Shown here in pieces: positions 1 to 5,070 of a stretch of 5,712 nucleotides of DNA. The stretch spans positions 1 to 5,712 of the forward strand of contig CALKVG010000056.1 of assembly GCA_937998045.1 (NCBI GenBank). Reading direction: 5' to 3'. The notes under the pieces were generated by a model, which saw only the letters and a program-made list of their open reading frames with translations, did not search any database and was not told the DNA's origin. Position numbers and translations under genes: made by a program. Position 1 is the first letter of the stretch. Each line of letters begins with the position of its first letter. Source of the stretch: an uncultured Myxococcales bacterium (lineage in GTDB: Bacteria; Myxococcota_A; Polyangia; Polyangiales; Polyangiaceae).

Positions 1-8
1 AGTTTCAT

Positions 9-60
9 GCCCCCTTGTCTCGCCCCCTTCTTCGGCCCCGATGAAGTGCCCCCGAACTTT
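9..60. repeat. degenerate 13-bp tandem repeat, C-rich (G-rich on minus strand)
   Basis: Four 13-bp units start at 9, 22, 35 and 48, each beginning GCCCCC or GCCCCG. The C-runs therefore start at 10, 23, 36 and 49, exactly 13 bp apart. On the minus strand this gives four runs of four or five G separated by 8 to 9 bases, a long-loop G-quadruplex candidate. The period is not a multiple of three. I see no convincing gene in 1-128, although one minus-strand frame is open to the window edge. Confidence 0.4.
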
Positions 61-128
61 TTCTCGAGGCCTGGCGGCCCGGATCAGGACATAGGTGACA
101 CTTCCGTCAATGCGGGGGTGACCGAGGT

Positions 129-644
129 TCAGGGCGTCGCGACGTACACCGTATGCAGTCGGCCCCCTTGCGGGCCTACGCGCGCCGCGCCAGCGCGCTC
201 GCGCGAGGGCCCGACGCTCGTTGTCGGTTGGTGCTGGCTACGCGCCCAGCCGTGGCCCAACTCGGCCCCCATTCGGTACGCGAACGCGCCAAGCGAGCCG
301 TTGCCAAAGTTGATCGCGCAGTCAGACCCCGTCTTTCCGAACACGCCCAGAAAGCCGACGGCGAGCATCGCCCCGCCGACGATCACGTCCAGCGGGATGC
401 CGGCGACCGCCACGTTCTTGGGTCCCGTCTCGGCCGCTCCCGGCGACGGCGAGCCATACTTCTCGTTGATCCAGCCCCACCCGAATAGGGCGCCGTTGGT
501 CAGGGCAATGGACACTCCACGCCGGACCCACGCGCGGTCCTCCTGGGCCTTGTCTCGGTCATCGATTCCGTCGAGCCGTTGCCTGGCCCGAGCGAGTTCG
601 CCGTAGCGCTTGACGGTTGCGAGCAAATGGAACGGCAGTGCCAT
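129..644 (-). CDS. hypothetical small membrane protein
   Basis: I do not recognise this 171-residue protein. Residues 1-37 form a charged, probably helical segment rich in Arg, Asp and Glu. Two hydrophobic stretches follow, around residues 44-58 and 77-97, separated by a Gly/Pro/Ser-rich linker, suggesting a two-pass inner-membrane protein. A Gly-rich part follows (GSDCAINFGNGSLGAF, about 101-116). The start is ATG at 644, because a GGAGAAG sits 5-8 bases upstream; the longer reading from TTG at 665 would place this ribosome site inside the gene. The last 40 residues are low-complexity, and a neighbouring frame looks more protein-like there, so a frameshift near 215-230 is possible. Small phage structural or holin-like proteins share this general layout, but that is only an architectural analogy. 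Confidence 0.5.
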   Translation of the reverse strand: MALPFHLLATVKRYGELARARQRLDGIDDRDKAQEDRAWVRRGVSIALTNGALFGWGWINEKYGSPSPGAAETGPKNVAVAGIPLDVIVGGAMLAVGFLGVFGKTGSDCAINFGNGSLGAFAYRMGAELGHGWARSQHQPTTSVGPSRERAGAARVGPQGGRLHTVYVATP

Positions 645-1011
645 GGGAGCTTCTCCAGTGGTCAATACGAGGCTCGTCGGTTGCCTCGAACACGCGCAAG
701 AGTGGGTCTGGCGGGAGCTCGCGCAAATTCTGGTTGCATGCAGCTGGTTGCACCCCCTGCGCGGCGCTTTCTCGATCGAAAGACGTTGAGTTGCGCAGAC
801 TTACCCTCGCCCGCGGCGCGTGGGTTCGGCTGCATGCAAGTTGCCGGGTTGCGATCACTCCGCGATCGGCAATTTCCGGCGTTCGGGTGCGAGTTCGCGC
901 GCCATGCAACATAGGCGCGGATTCGCTCCCTCATTTGCGGTCGCGCTGCACAGCTCGGCGGTACACGGCGCGGCGGCCGCTAGAGCGCCGATCATGAAGA
1001 AATCCTCGTGA
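645..1011. other. non-coding stretch between the membrane-protein gene and the IS1182 fragment
   Basis: About 370 bases without a credible gene. Frames that are open here carry no recognisable domain and overlap one another on both strands. The only structure I see is the spaced inverted repeat listed separately. The right-hand part is probably the flank into which the IS1182-type element inserted; its exact outer end cannot be fixed because the other end is missing. Confidence 0.5.
734..839. repeat. 11-bp inverted repeat TTGCATGCAGC / GCTGCATGCAA
   Basis: The arms at 734-744 and 829-839 are exact reverse complements separated by 84 bp. Each contains the 8-bp palindrome TGCATGCA. They lie 90-195 bp upstream of the minus-strand membrane-protein start, so a pair of operator sites for a dimeric regulator is possible. 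This is inference; no regulator gene is present. Confidence 0.4.
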
Positions 1012-1041
1012 TGTCGATCCCTTGCGACGAGGGGATCGACA
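1012..1041 (+). promoter_or_regulatory. perfect 10-bp hairpin upstream of the IS1182-type transposase start
   Basis: TGTCGATCCC (1012-1021) pairs perfectly with GGGATCGACA (1032-1041) around a 10-base loop. It lies 44 bases before the transposase ATG. Insertion sequences often carry such a stem near the end to block read-through transcripts from being translated. It may also lie at or near the left terminus of the element. Confidence 0.55.
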
Positions 1042-1084
1042 ACCACAGCTCCGGCATGATCTCGTGCTTGCTGGAGGTACGAGG

Positions 1085-1551
1085 ATGCAACGATGGAGCC
1101 CCCCGGTTGCGCTGTCGCCGCAAGAGAAGATGCTGATGAAGCGACTGACGCGTGTGCGGGCGCTGTTCGGGTTTCTCCGGCAGCACCGGCACGAGCTGTT
1201 CGACGACGCGTTCCAAGAGCAGCTCGCGGGCATGTACCGCACGACGGGAGCGGGCGAGGAGCCGCATCCGCCCGCGCTGCTCTGCATGGTGGTGTTGCTG
1301 CAGGGATACGTCGGCGCCTCCGACGCTGAGGCGGTGGAATTGTCGCTGGTCGACCTTCGCTGGCAGATGGTCCTCGACTGCCTGGGAGCGGCCACTCCAC
1401 CGTTCTCGCAGGGAGGGCTCGTGGCCTTTCGTGAGCGCATGATCGCACACGACATGGACCGGGTGCTGCTCGACCGGACCGTCGCCCTGGTGCGTTCCGG
1501 CGCCATGACCGAGGCCGACGGACGCTCGGTATCAAAGGCTCTGCGCGCTGC
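1085..1551 (+). pseudogene. IS1182-type transposase, N-terminal fragment
   Basis: About 155 residues matching the N-terminal domain of IS1182/IS5-like transposases (InsH N-terminal type). Recognisable blocks are the ELFDDAFQEQLAGMY segment, then HPPALLCMVVLLQGYVGASDAEAVE and the following LRWQMVLDCLG, then FSQGGLVAFRERMIAH. The start is ATG at 1085, seven bases after GGAGG (1073-1077); earlier in-frame positions have no such site. Homology stops after SKALRAA, where the usual linker to the DDE catalytic domain should begin, so the catalytic half is missing. The break coincides with the TGTTAGCG terminus of element A at 1552. The frame runs seven codons into that element and ends at TGA 1571-1573. 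Non-functional as a transposase. Confidence 0.8.
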
Positions 1552-1569
1552 TGTTAGCGCGCACGCCGG
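1552..1569 (+). repeat. element A terminus (18 bp, begins TGTTAGCGCGCACGCCGG)
   Basis: Fifteen of 18 bases match the element B terminus (3459-3476, minus strand), and fifteen of 18 match the solitary terminus at 4550-4567. It starts with TG, as many insertion-sequence ends do, and begins where IS1182 transposase homology ends. Confidence 0.7.
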
Positions 1570-1570
1570 A

Positions 1571-1641
1571 TGAGGGCGGAGAGCACGAGTTCGATCCGGC
1601 TCATTGAGGGATGGGGCGCATGGCGCCAACAGGCTCCCTCA
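1571..1641 (+). repeat. element A subterminal iterons (TGAGGG direct, direct, inverted)
   Basis: TGAGGG occurs at 1571-1576 and 1605-1610, 34 bp apart. An inverted copy CCCTCA lies at 1636-1641. The second and third copies form a 7-bp stem (TGAGGGA/TCCCTCA) whose loop holds a smaller GGCGC-ATG-GCGCC hairpin (1615-1627). Offsets from the terminus match those in element B. This is a candidate transposase or zinc-ribbon protein binding array. Confidence 0.6.
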
Positions 1642-1720
1642 CGGACGTAGATTGGGCCCGATCCGAGCAAGGGGAGTAGTGGCGACGCCAAGGAGGCGGA
1701 GCGTCGGCGGAGGAGGCCCC

Positions 1721-1795
1721 ACAAAAAGGTGACGGGAGGCACGGTCTTGGCGGGCCGCCTCCCGTCGCGCTCCGAGAGCTGTGCAGCAGCGGAGC
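1721..1795 (+). promoter_or_regulatory. element A leader: ACAAAAAGG box plus two hairpins around the GTG start
   Basis: ACAAAAAGG (1721-1729) is conserved in element B. Hairpin 1 pairs GACGGGAGGC (1731-1740) with GCCTCCCGTC (1757-1766), extendable by a T-G wobble and a G-C pair. Hairpin 2 pairs GCTCCG (1769-1774) with CGGAGC (1790-1795) and holds the GTG start (1781) in its loop. This arrangement would hinder translation of read-through transcripts, a known control strategy of insertion sequences; its operation here is inferred. Confidence 0.6.
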
Positions 1796-1957
1796 AGTCA
1801 TGTCGTCGTTCATTCATTGGTGGACGTCAAGTCTTGGGCGGAGCGCACGCCCGACGTAGAGACGTGCCGTCCGGCGCGTTGTCCCGAGTGCGGCGCGGCT
1901 GGTTGTCCGGTGGGGGGGCGTTTGGGGCTGATCGGACACGGGCTGCGCTCACGGCAA
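1781..1957 (+). pseudogene. DUF6431-type zinc-ribbon protein, N-terminal fragment (element A)
   Basis: About 59 residues alignable with the start of the complete homologue at 2627-3244 (minus). Shared blocks are VDVKSW/LDVKAW, then RPARCPECGAA/RPARCCGCGAA, then HGLRSRQ/HGDGTRERQ. The first CxxC pair of the zinc ribbon is present (CPEC); the second pair and the C-terminal helical part are absent. GTG at 1781 is preferred because it aligns with the TTG start of the other copy, one codon apart. Homology stops at about 1957, where inverted transposase sequence of element B begins. It is not expressed as a working protein. Confidence 0.65.
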
Positions 1958-1974
1958 GCGGCGGTGACCAGGTG

Positions 1975-2505
1975 CGCGCCGTGGCACACGTCGCCATGCC
2001 AGAGGGCGCCGGGACGCTCGGCTTGCCAGCGCAGACGCTGCTTGGCGTCGGGGCCCTGTCGGAGCGTGCGCCGGTCCAGGCCGCGCGCGGCGAACAGCCG
2101 TCGCACCGCCGAGGGCGAGACGGCGTCCTTGTCGATGCGCCCCTCGACCACCAGCGTGTCGATGATGAGCTCCGCCGAGGCGCTGGGGTTTTCGCGTCGG
2201 ACTTCGCAGACAAGCTCCTGCTGCTCGAGCGTGAGGGCGCGCGCCGCACCCCGATCCGAGCGTGGCTCGGGGCGCAGCGCTGCCAGGCCCCCCTTCCTGT
2301 ACAGCCGGTACCAGCGCTCGAGCGTGGGCACGGCGAAGGTGCGCGTGGCGCCGGCGCCCGGTGGCCGGAATCGTTGCTTACTGAGTAGCTCGAGCCGGGC
2401 AGCGAGCTCGCCGCGAGGCAGGTCCAGGCGCGTGAGCGCGCCGACGACCTCGCTGCGGAACAGCGCGACCTCCTCGGCGTGATCTTTGGGGGTGAGCGTT
2501 TCCAT
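1975..2505 (-). pseudogene. integrase-core (IS481/Mu-like) transposase, truncated
   Basis: About 177 residues of a DDE integrase-like transposase of the helix-turn-helix type. Residues 44-80 contain a typical DNA-binding segment with FAVPTLERWYRLYRKGGLAA, followed by LTLEQQELVCEVRRENPSAS and a second helical domain ending SAVRRLFAARGL. The catalytic domain begins at ALWHGDVCHG, where Asp172 (codon 1990-1992) is the presumed first Asp of the DDE triad; the other two acidic residues are missing. ATG 2505 is chosen because the family-like sequence begins there and an AAAGG lies about ten bases upstream. The frame continues to a stop at 1810, but that tail is antisense to element A. It lies 121 bp downstream of the zinc-ribbon gene and was probably cotranscribed with it. 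The enzyme is inactive. Confidence 0.75.
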
Positions 2506-2626
2506 CGAGTGGCAACCTTTCTGCGCCGTGCCCGTGCTCGGGCGGCGCACGGCGGTTGCTACGCGGGGGGCGTGTTTCTGCCGCGGGATCCTCGATGGCG
2601 GGACTCACCGCGGTCGGCGATCGGGA
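2506..2626 (-). other. gap between the zinc-ribbon gene and transposase gene in element B
   Basis: These 121 bases hold no gene. No clear terminator or separate promoter is visible, which fits one transcript covering both genes. Confidence 0.4.
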
Positions 2627-3244
2627 TCAGCGCAAGTGAAGAGACCCGCCGGCAAAGGCGGCCTGCTCGAGGGACAGGCCGGCAGGAGCCAAGGCCACCA
2701 AAGCGGCGGCAGCCCGCTCGGCATGCTGCCGCCGCACAAAGCCCGGTGGCGGCGCGCGTGAGGTCGCGAACAGCCGACCGGCACCCGCGTCGGTCGCCCA
2801 GCGCCGCAGCGTTATCCAGCGCGCGGTGGCCGACGCACCCACGATCGCGAACGGGCTGACTCGTGTGCGCGTCGCCGCTTCGGTCGCGCCCACCAGCGAC
2901 CAGAGCGCTAGGGCCAATCCGATCGCCGACGCGGTGTACAAGCGCCGCGGCAAAAGATCCCGAGGCACCACGACCATGCATGCGCCGCATCGCTGGCATT
3001 CAAAGCGGCGTACGCGCACGCTACCCAGCTCCGGCGGGCCTGCTGCAGTGGCGGGCCCGCGCACCTGACGCTCGCGCGTGCCGTCGCCGTGGACGACCAG
3101 GTTTGCGCCGTGCGGTCGGCTCGCCGCGCCACAACCACAGCAACGCGCCGGCCGCGCCTCCGAGGTCGACGGCGTTTTCGCTCGCCATGCCTTGACGTCG
3201 AGCGGGCTTCGGCAAATTCTCTCTGGGCTCCGCTTCTTTCCCAA
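2627..3244 (-). CDS. DUF6431-type zinc-ribbon protein of element B
   Basis: A 205-residue protein, apparently complete. It has two cysteine clusters: C35/C36/C38 in RPARCCGCGAA and C83/C86/C89 in FECQRCGACM. The ordinary CxxC spacing in both indicates a zinc ribbon. A helical region follows (about 100-125), then an ARWITLRRWA segment (141-150) that resembles a helix-turn-helix recognition part, and an Ala-rich tail. No catalytic motif is seen. From memory, DUF6431 proteins occur beside transposase genes in myxobacteria; their role is not established. Binding to the element ends is a reasonable guess. The start is uncertain: no ATG or GTG precedes the conserved LDVKAW, and TTG 3244 is chosen because it aligns with GTG 1781 in element A. 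The start codon lies in the loop of a small hairpin. It may still be translated, but its partner transposase is broken. Confidence 0.6.
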   Translation of the reverse strand: MGKKRSPERICRSPLDVKAWRAKTPSTSEARPARCCGCGAASRPHGANLVVHGDGTRERQVRGPATAAGPPELGSVRVRRFECQRCGACMVVVPRDLLPRRLYTASAIGLALALWSLVGATEAATRTRVSPFAIVGASATARWITLRRWATDAGAGRLFATSRAPPPGFVRRQHAERAAAALVALAPAGLSLEQAAFAGGSLHLR

Positions 3245-3308
3245 AGGTCTCGGAGCACGACGCGAAGGATGGTCCGCTCAAAGATCCCCTTCGCGTCACC
3301 CTTTTTGT
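3227..3308 (-). promoter_or_regulatory. element B leader: ACAAAAAGGG box plus two hairpins around the TTG start
   Basis: On the minus strand, ACAAAAAGGG (3308-3299) precedes hairpin 1, where GACGCGAAGG pairs perfectly with CCTTCGCGTC (arms 3288-3297 and 3259-3268, 19-base loop). Hairpin 2 pairs GCTCCG (3256-3251) with CGGAGC (3232-3227) around the TTG start at 3244. Hairpin 1 arms differ from those in element A at matching positions while complementarity is retained. Confidence 0.6.
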
Positions 3309-3386
3309 CGGGCCGGCACCGTGCCACTACTCCGCCTCTCGAGCAGCCCTACACGATCGTGCCCCGGTGGGCTTCTCCGCCGTCCG

Positions 3387-3457
3387 TGATCCCTGCCGCC
3401 GGCGTGACCGATCCCGACGATCAACGAGCCCGCGCGAACTCGGCCCCGGATCGATCA
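3387..3457 (-). repeat. element B subterminal iterons (TGATCG direct, direct, inverted)
   Basis: On the minus strand, TGATCG lies at 3457-3452 and 3423-3418, 34 bp apart. An inverted GGATCA lies at 3392-3387 and matches the other two over five bases. The offsets from the terminus (19, 34 and a 37-bp span) equal those in element A, although the iteron sequence is different. Confidence 0.6.
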
Positions 3458-3458
3458 A

Positions 3459-3476
3459 CCAGTGCTCCCGTTAACA
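3459..3476 (-). repeat. element B terminus (18 bp, begins TGTTAACGGGAGCACTGG)
   Basis: It matches the element A terminus at 15 of 18 positions and lies at the edge of the IS66 tnpC homology. Its TGTTAA supplies the in-frame TAA stop that ends the truncated tnpC frame. Confidence 0.7.
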
Positions 3477-3482
3477 GCACTG

Positions 3483-4382
3483 CGAGTCGCCGGTGGGCGA
3501 GAACACGAACGACACCCAGCGTGCGTTGGTCCAGCACCAGATGGAGGCGTTTCGGATGCCCTCAGTGGCCGCGGGATCGAGGATGGGCAATCCGGTCGCA
3601 TCGGTGCCGAGCAGTCCGGGGGCGCGCGTCTGCTGCTCGATGGCCTGGGCGACGGGTGCGAGCAGGTCGATGGCGGCGGCGACGGCGCGGCCGAGCGTAG
3701 GCGGGGCGATGGGAACGCCGGCGCGCTCGAAGCGGGTGCATTGGCGCTCGATGGGCTGATGCTCGATGTACTTGTCGCAGAGCGCCTCGACGATGAGCGT
3801 GTCGGCGAGCTTGCCGCCTTCGACGATCTGCGGAGGCGGTGGAGCGGAGACGATCGTGTCGTCTTTGGGGCACGCGACGGTCTCGTCGATGCGCTCCTCG
3901 ACGACGACGCGCGCCGGAATCACGTTGAGCCGAAGGCACCTCGAATGACCGACGGTGGTCATCTCGGTGCCGCAGCGCGGGCAGATGCGCATATGGGGCG
4001 GAACGGGATTGGGCACTTGAATGCGCGGCAGATGGGCCGGTGGAGCGCCACGGCCAGGATGCTTCGCTCGGGCGCGTTTTTTCGTCCGATCGGTGTCCTG
4101 CTCGGCCGGTGGCTTGGACGGATCGGCGACGAGGGTCTGGACACCGGGCAGGGTCAACTGGCGCTCGAGCCGCTCGAGAGTCTCGGACCGGGGGCGGCTA
4201 CGACGCAGATGAGTGATCTGCCGAACGAGCTCCGTGTTGACGTCGCGCAATCGGCCGATGAGCGCGAGGATGGCCACGACCAACTCGACGAAGCGCAGCG
4301 CGGCGATCATCTTCTCGAGCCACGCGCGGACCTCGTCGAGGTCGGGGGCGAAGGCGGAGGTGATGCGGTCGCGCGAAGCCAT
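3483..4382 (-). pseudogene. tnpC: IS66-family transposase TnpC, C-terminally truncated
   Basis: About 300 residues are retained. Residues 12-80 are a helical, coiled-coil-prone N-terminus; 85-115 a basic linker (KKRARAKHPGRGAPPAHLPR); 134-175 the IS66 zinc-binding segment (CPRCGTEM, later ACPKDD); 185-245 the conserved IVEGGKLADTLIVEALCDKYIEHQPIERQ-type block (shown in part). The DDE domain begins at LLGTDATGLPILD with Asp261 as first catalytic residue, and homology ends at FSPTGDS. The remaining DDE residues are missing. The break is at the element B terminus, whose TAA ends the frame at 3471. ATG 4382 is taken as start, with only a weak upstream GAG. Such WCWTNARWV variants remind me of the tnpC-only IS66 subgroup, but that is uncertain. 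Confidence 0.8.
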
Positions 4383-4549
4383 CGTCGCCGGCTCAACGAC
4401 GGCGATGAACGGGAAATTCCCGAGCGCGATCGATTTCTATGCGGGCAGTGCGGCGGGCTGCCATCGCGGGCGGCGCCGCGCGCCTGCCACCTGGCCGTCG
4501 CCCCCTCCAGACGTCCAGCATGAACGGCTTACGGTGAAGCAGGCTCCAG
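4383..4549. other. short spacer with a candidate IS66 terminus
   Basis: I find neither a tnpB gene nor the remainder of tnpA, although both normally precede tnpC in three-gene IS66 elements. On the minus strand GTAAGCCGTTCATGCTGG (4532-4515) resembles the GTAAGCG-type ends of IS66 elements as I recall them. It may therefore be the true left end of the TnpC-bearing element. Otherwise I see nothing in this stretch. Confidence 0.3.
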
Positions 4550-4567
4550 CCAGCGCGCGCGTTAACA
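4550..4567 (-). repeat. solitary third terminus of the A/B element type
   Basis: The minus strand reads TGTTAACGCGCGCGCTGG. It matches element A at 15 of 18 bases and element B at 15 of 18. It begins exactly where the tnpA-like frame to its right loses homology. The iterons and leader of A and B are not found inside it, so it is either a right end or the stub of a copy interrupted at about 4532. Confidence 0.55.
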
Positions 4568-4650
4568 TCGTCGAGCGCCGCCCGGGCTTCTTGCTCCGTC
4601 CACTGCTGCCACCGTCGCCGTCCCCCCGCCGTCCTCGCTTCGTCGTCCAT
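4568..4650 (-). pseudogene. IS66 accessory protein TnpA-like, N-terminal fragment
   Basis: The first 28 residues read as the start of an IS66 TnpA-like protein: a basic lead, then RRRWQQWTEQEARAALDD, which normally continues with a Trp and a helix-turn-helix. ATG 4650 has a good ribosome site, GGAGG, five bases upstream. After the second Asp the sequence switches to the solitary TGTTAACG terminus, so the DNA-binding part is missing. The frame continues to 4393 without further similarity. Its own element end could be GTGACGTCC at 4705, abutting the IS3 element. Confidence 0.55.
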
Positions 4651-4705
4651 CGTGACCTCCGGGGACGCGGGTAGCGCACTCCGAAGGCCGCGCGAAGGAC
4701 GTCAC

Positions 4706-4734
4706 TGTGGTCTTGCCCCGGTTTCGTGGACACC
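4706..4734 (+). repeat. left inverted repeat of the IS3-family element
   Basis: The region starts TGTGGTCTTGCCCCGGTTTC and continues CGTGGACACC in overlap. The pattern TG, then a CCCGGTTT core, then GTGGACA is characteristic of IS3-family ends of the orfA type seen here. The matching right end is not available, so the boundaries are approximate. Confidence 0.6.
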
Positions 4735-4742
4735 AACGATGG

Positions 4743-4765
4743 CCCGGCGTAGCTGGGCCGGGAGG
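4743..4765 (+). promoter_or_regulatory. hairpin overlapping the orfA ribosome site
   Basis: CCCGGC (4743-4748) pairs with GCCGGG (4757-4762) around an eight-base loop. The 3' arm covers the first two bases of the GGAGG (4761-4765) that serves ATG 4771. A folded transcript could hide the ribosome site. Inference from sequence only. Confidence 0.4.
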
Positions 4766-4770
4766 TGTTC

Positions 4771-5070
4771 ATGGCAGCGAAGAAGAAACGGAGACACTTC
4801 ACGCCGGAGTACAAGGCGGAGGTGATCGCGCTGTTCCGCAAAAGCGGCAAGACGGCAGGCGAGGTGTCGCGTGACCTGGGGCTGACCGAGACATCGGTTC
4901 GTGCGTGGATCCGGCAGGCGGAGATCGACGAGGGCAAAGGGCCGGCCGGAGCGCTCACGACCGCGGAGCGCGAGGAGTTCGCGGCGCTCAAGCGCGAGGT
5001 CAAGACGCTGCGCCTCGAGAAGGACATCCTGAGAAAAGCGACGGCCTTCTTCGCGAAGGAGAGCACGTGA
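4771..5070 (+). CDS. IS3-family OrfA (helix-turn-helix DNA-binding subunit)
   Basis: A 99-residue protein, complete and of normal length for IS3 OrfA. Residues 6-50 carry the transposase-8-type helix-turn-helix (RRHFTPEYKAEVIALF, then GEVSRDLGLTETSVRAWIRQ), which recognises the element ends. Residues 66-95 form a leucine-zipper-like coiled coil (EEFAALKREVKTLRLEKDIL) for multimerisation. ATG 4771 is chosen because GGAGG at 4761-4765 lies five bases before it; the in-frame GTG at 4765 overlaps that site. The gene overlaps the GTG start of orfB by four bases (GTGA), and an A-AAA-G slip sequence near the end could also yield an OrfAB fusion. Alone, OrfA usually acts as a regulator or inhibitor of transposition. 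Confidence 0.9.
   Translation: MAAKKKRRHFTPEYKAEVIALFRKSGKTAGEVSRDLGLTETSVRAWIRQAEIDEGKGPAGALTTAEREEFAALKREVKTLRLEKDILRKATAFFAKEST
5034..5038 (+). promoter_or_regulatory. candidate -1 frameshift site AAAAG for OrfAB
   Basis: orfB lies in the -1 frame relative to orfA and is open upstream across this point (reading EKSDGLLREGEHVKFAF). A-AAA-G is a common slip motif in IS3 elements and is followed by GC-rich sequence. A fused product would still be stopped by the later orfB lesion. Confidence 0.45.

Larger units (their letters stand above)
1552..1957 (+). mobile_element. element A: left-end fragment of a DUF6431/transposase insertion element
   Basis: The left terminus, iterons, leader hairpins and first part of the zinc-ribbon gene are present. 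Everything downstream is replaced by inverted sequence of element B. The assignment rests on alignment with element B: gapless from the terminus for about 95 bases, then shared GGAGTAGTGGC and ACAAAAAGG blocks, then the homologous reading frame. It interrupts the IS1182-type transposase gene. The inner junction is only placed to 1957-1975. Confidence 0.7.
1958..3476 (-). mobile_element. element B: two-gene DUF6431/transposase element lacking its right end
   Basis: Read on the minus strand it holds the left terminus (3476), iterons, leader hairpins, a complete DUF6431-type gene, then a transposase gene cut off just after the first catalytic Asp. No right terminus is present. It interrupts IS66 tnpC on one side and is fused tail-to-tail with element A on the other. 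Together 1552-3476 is flanked by two inverted left ends. Confidence 0.7.

Noticed and set aside
7..606. 199-residue plus-strand frame opposite the membrane-protein gene
   Set aside because: Pro/Arg/Ser-rich composition with no ordered segments; the minus strand has the better ribosome site and hydrophobic segments.
1552..1573. Read-through end of the IS1182 frame as a natural C-terminus
   Set aside because: The last seven codons are encoded by the element A terminus and match no transposase sequence.
855..1629. Several minus-strand frames over the IS1182 fragment
   Set aside because: Arg/Ser/Ala-rich shadows of the plus-strand transposase fragment.
1729..2482. Two overlapping plus-strand frames of over 210 residues
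   Set aside because: Only 1781-1957 of one frame has real homology (the zinc-ribbon start); the rest is antisense to the transposase.
3462..4523. 353-residue open frame on the plus strand across the IS66 region
   Set aside because: It is antisense to the clearly recognisable TnpC; long opposite-strand frames are expected in such GC-rich coding DNA, and its sequence shows no domain.
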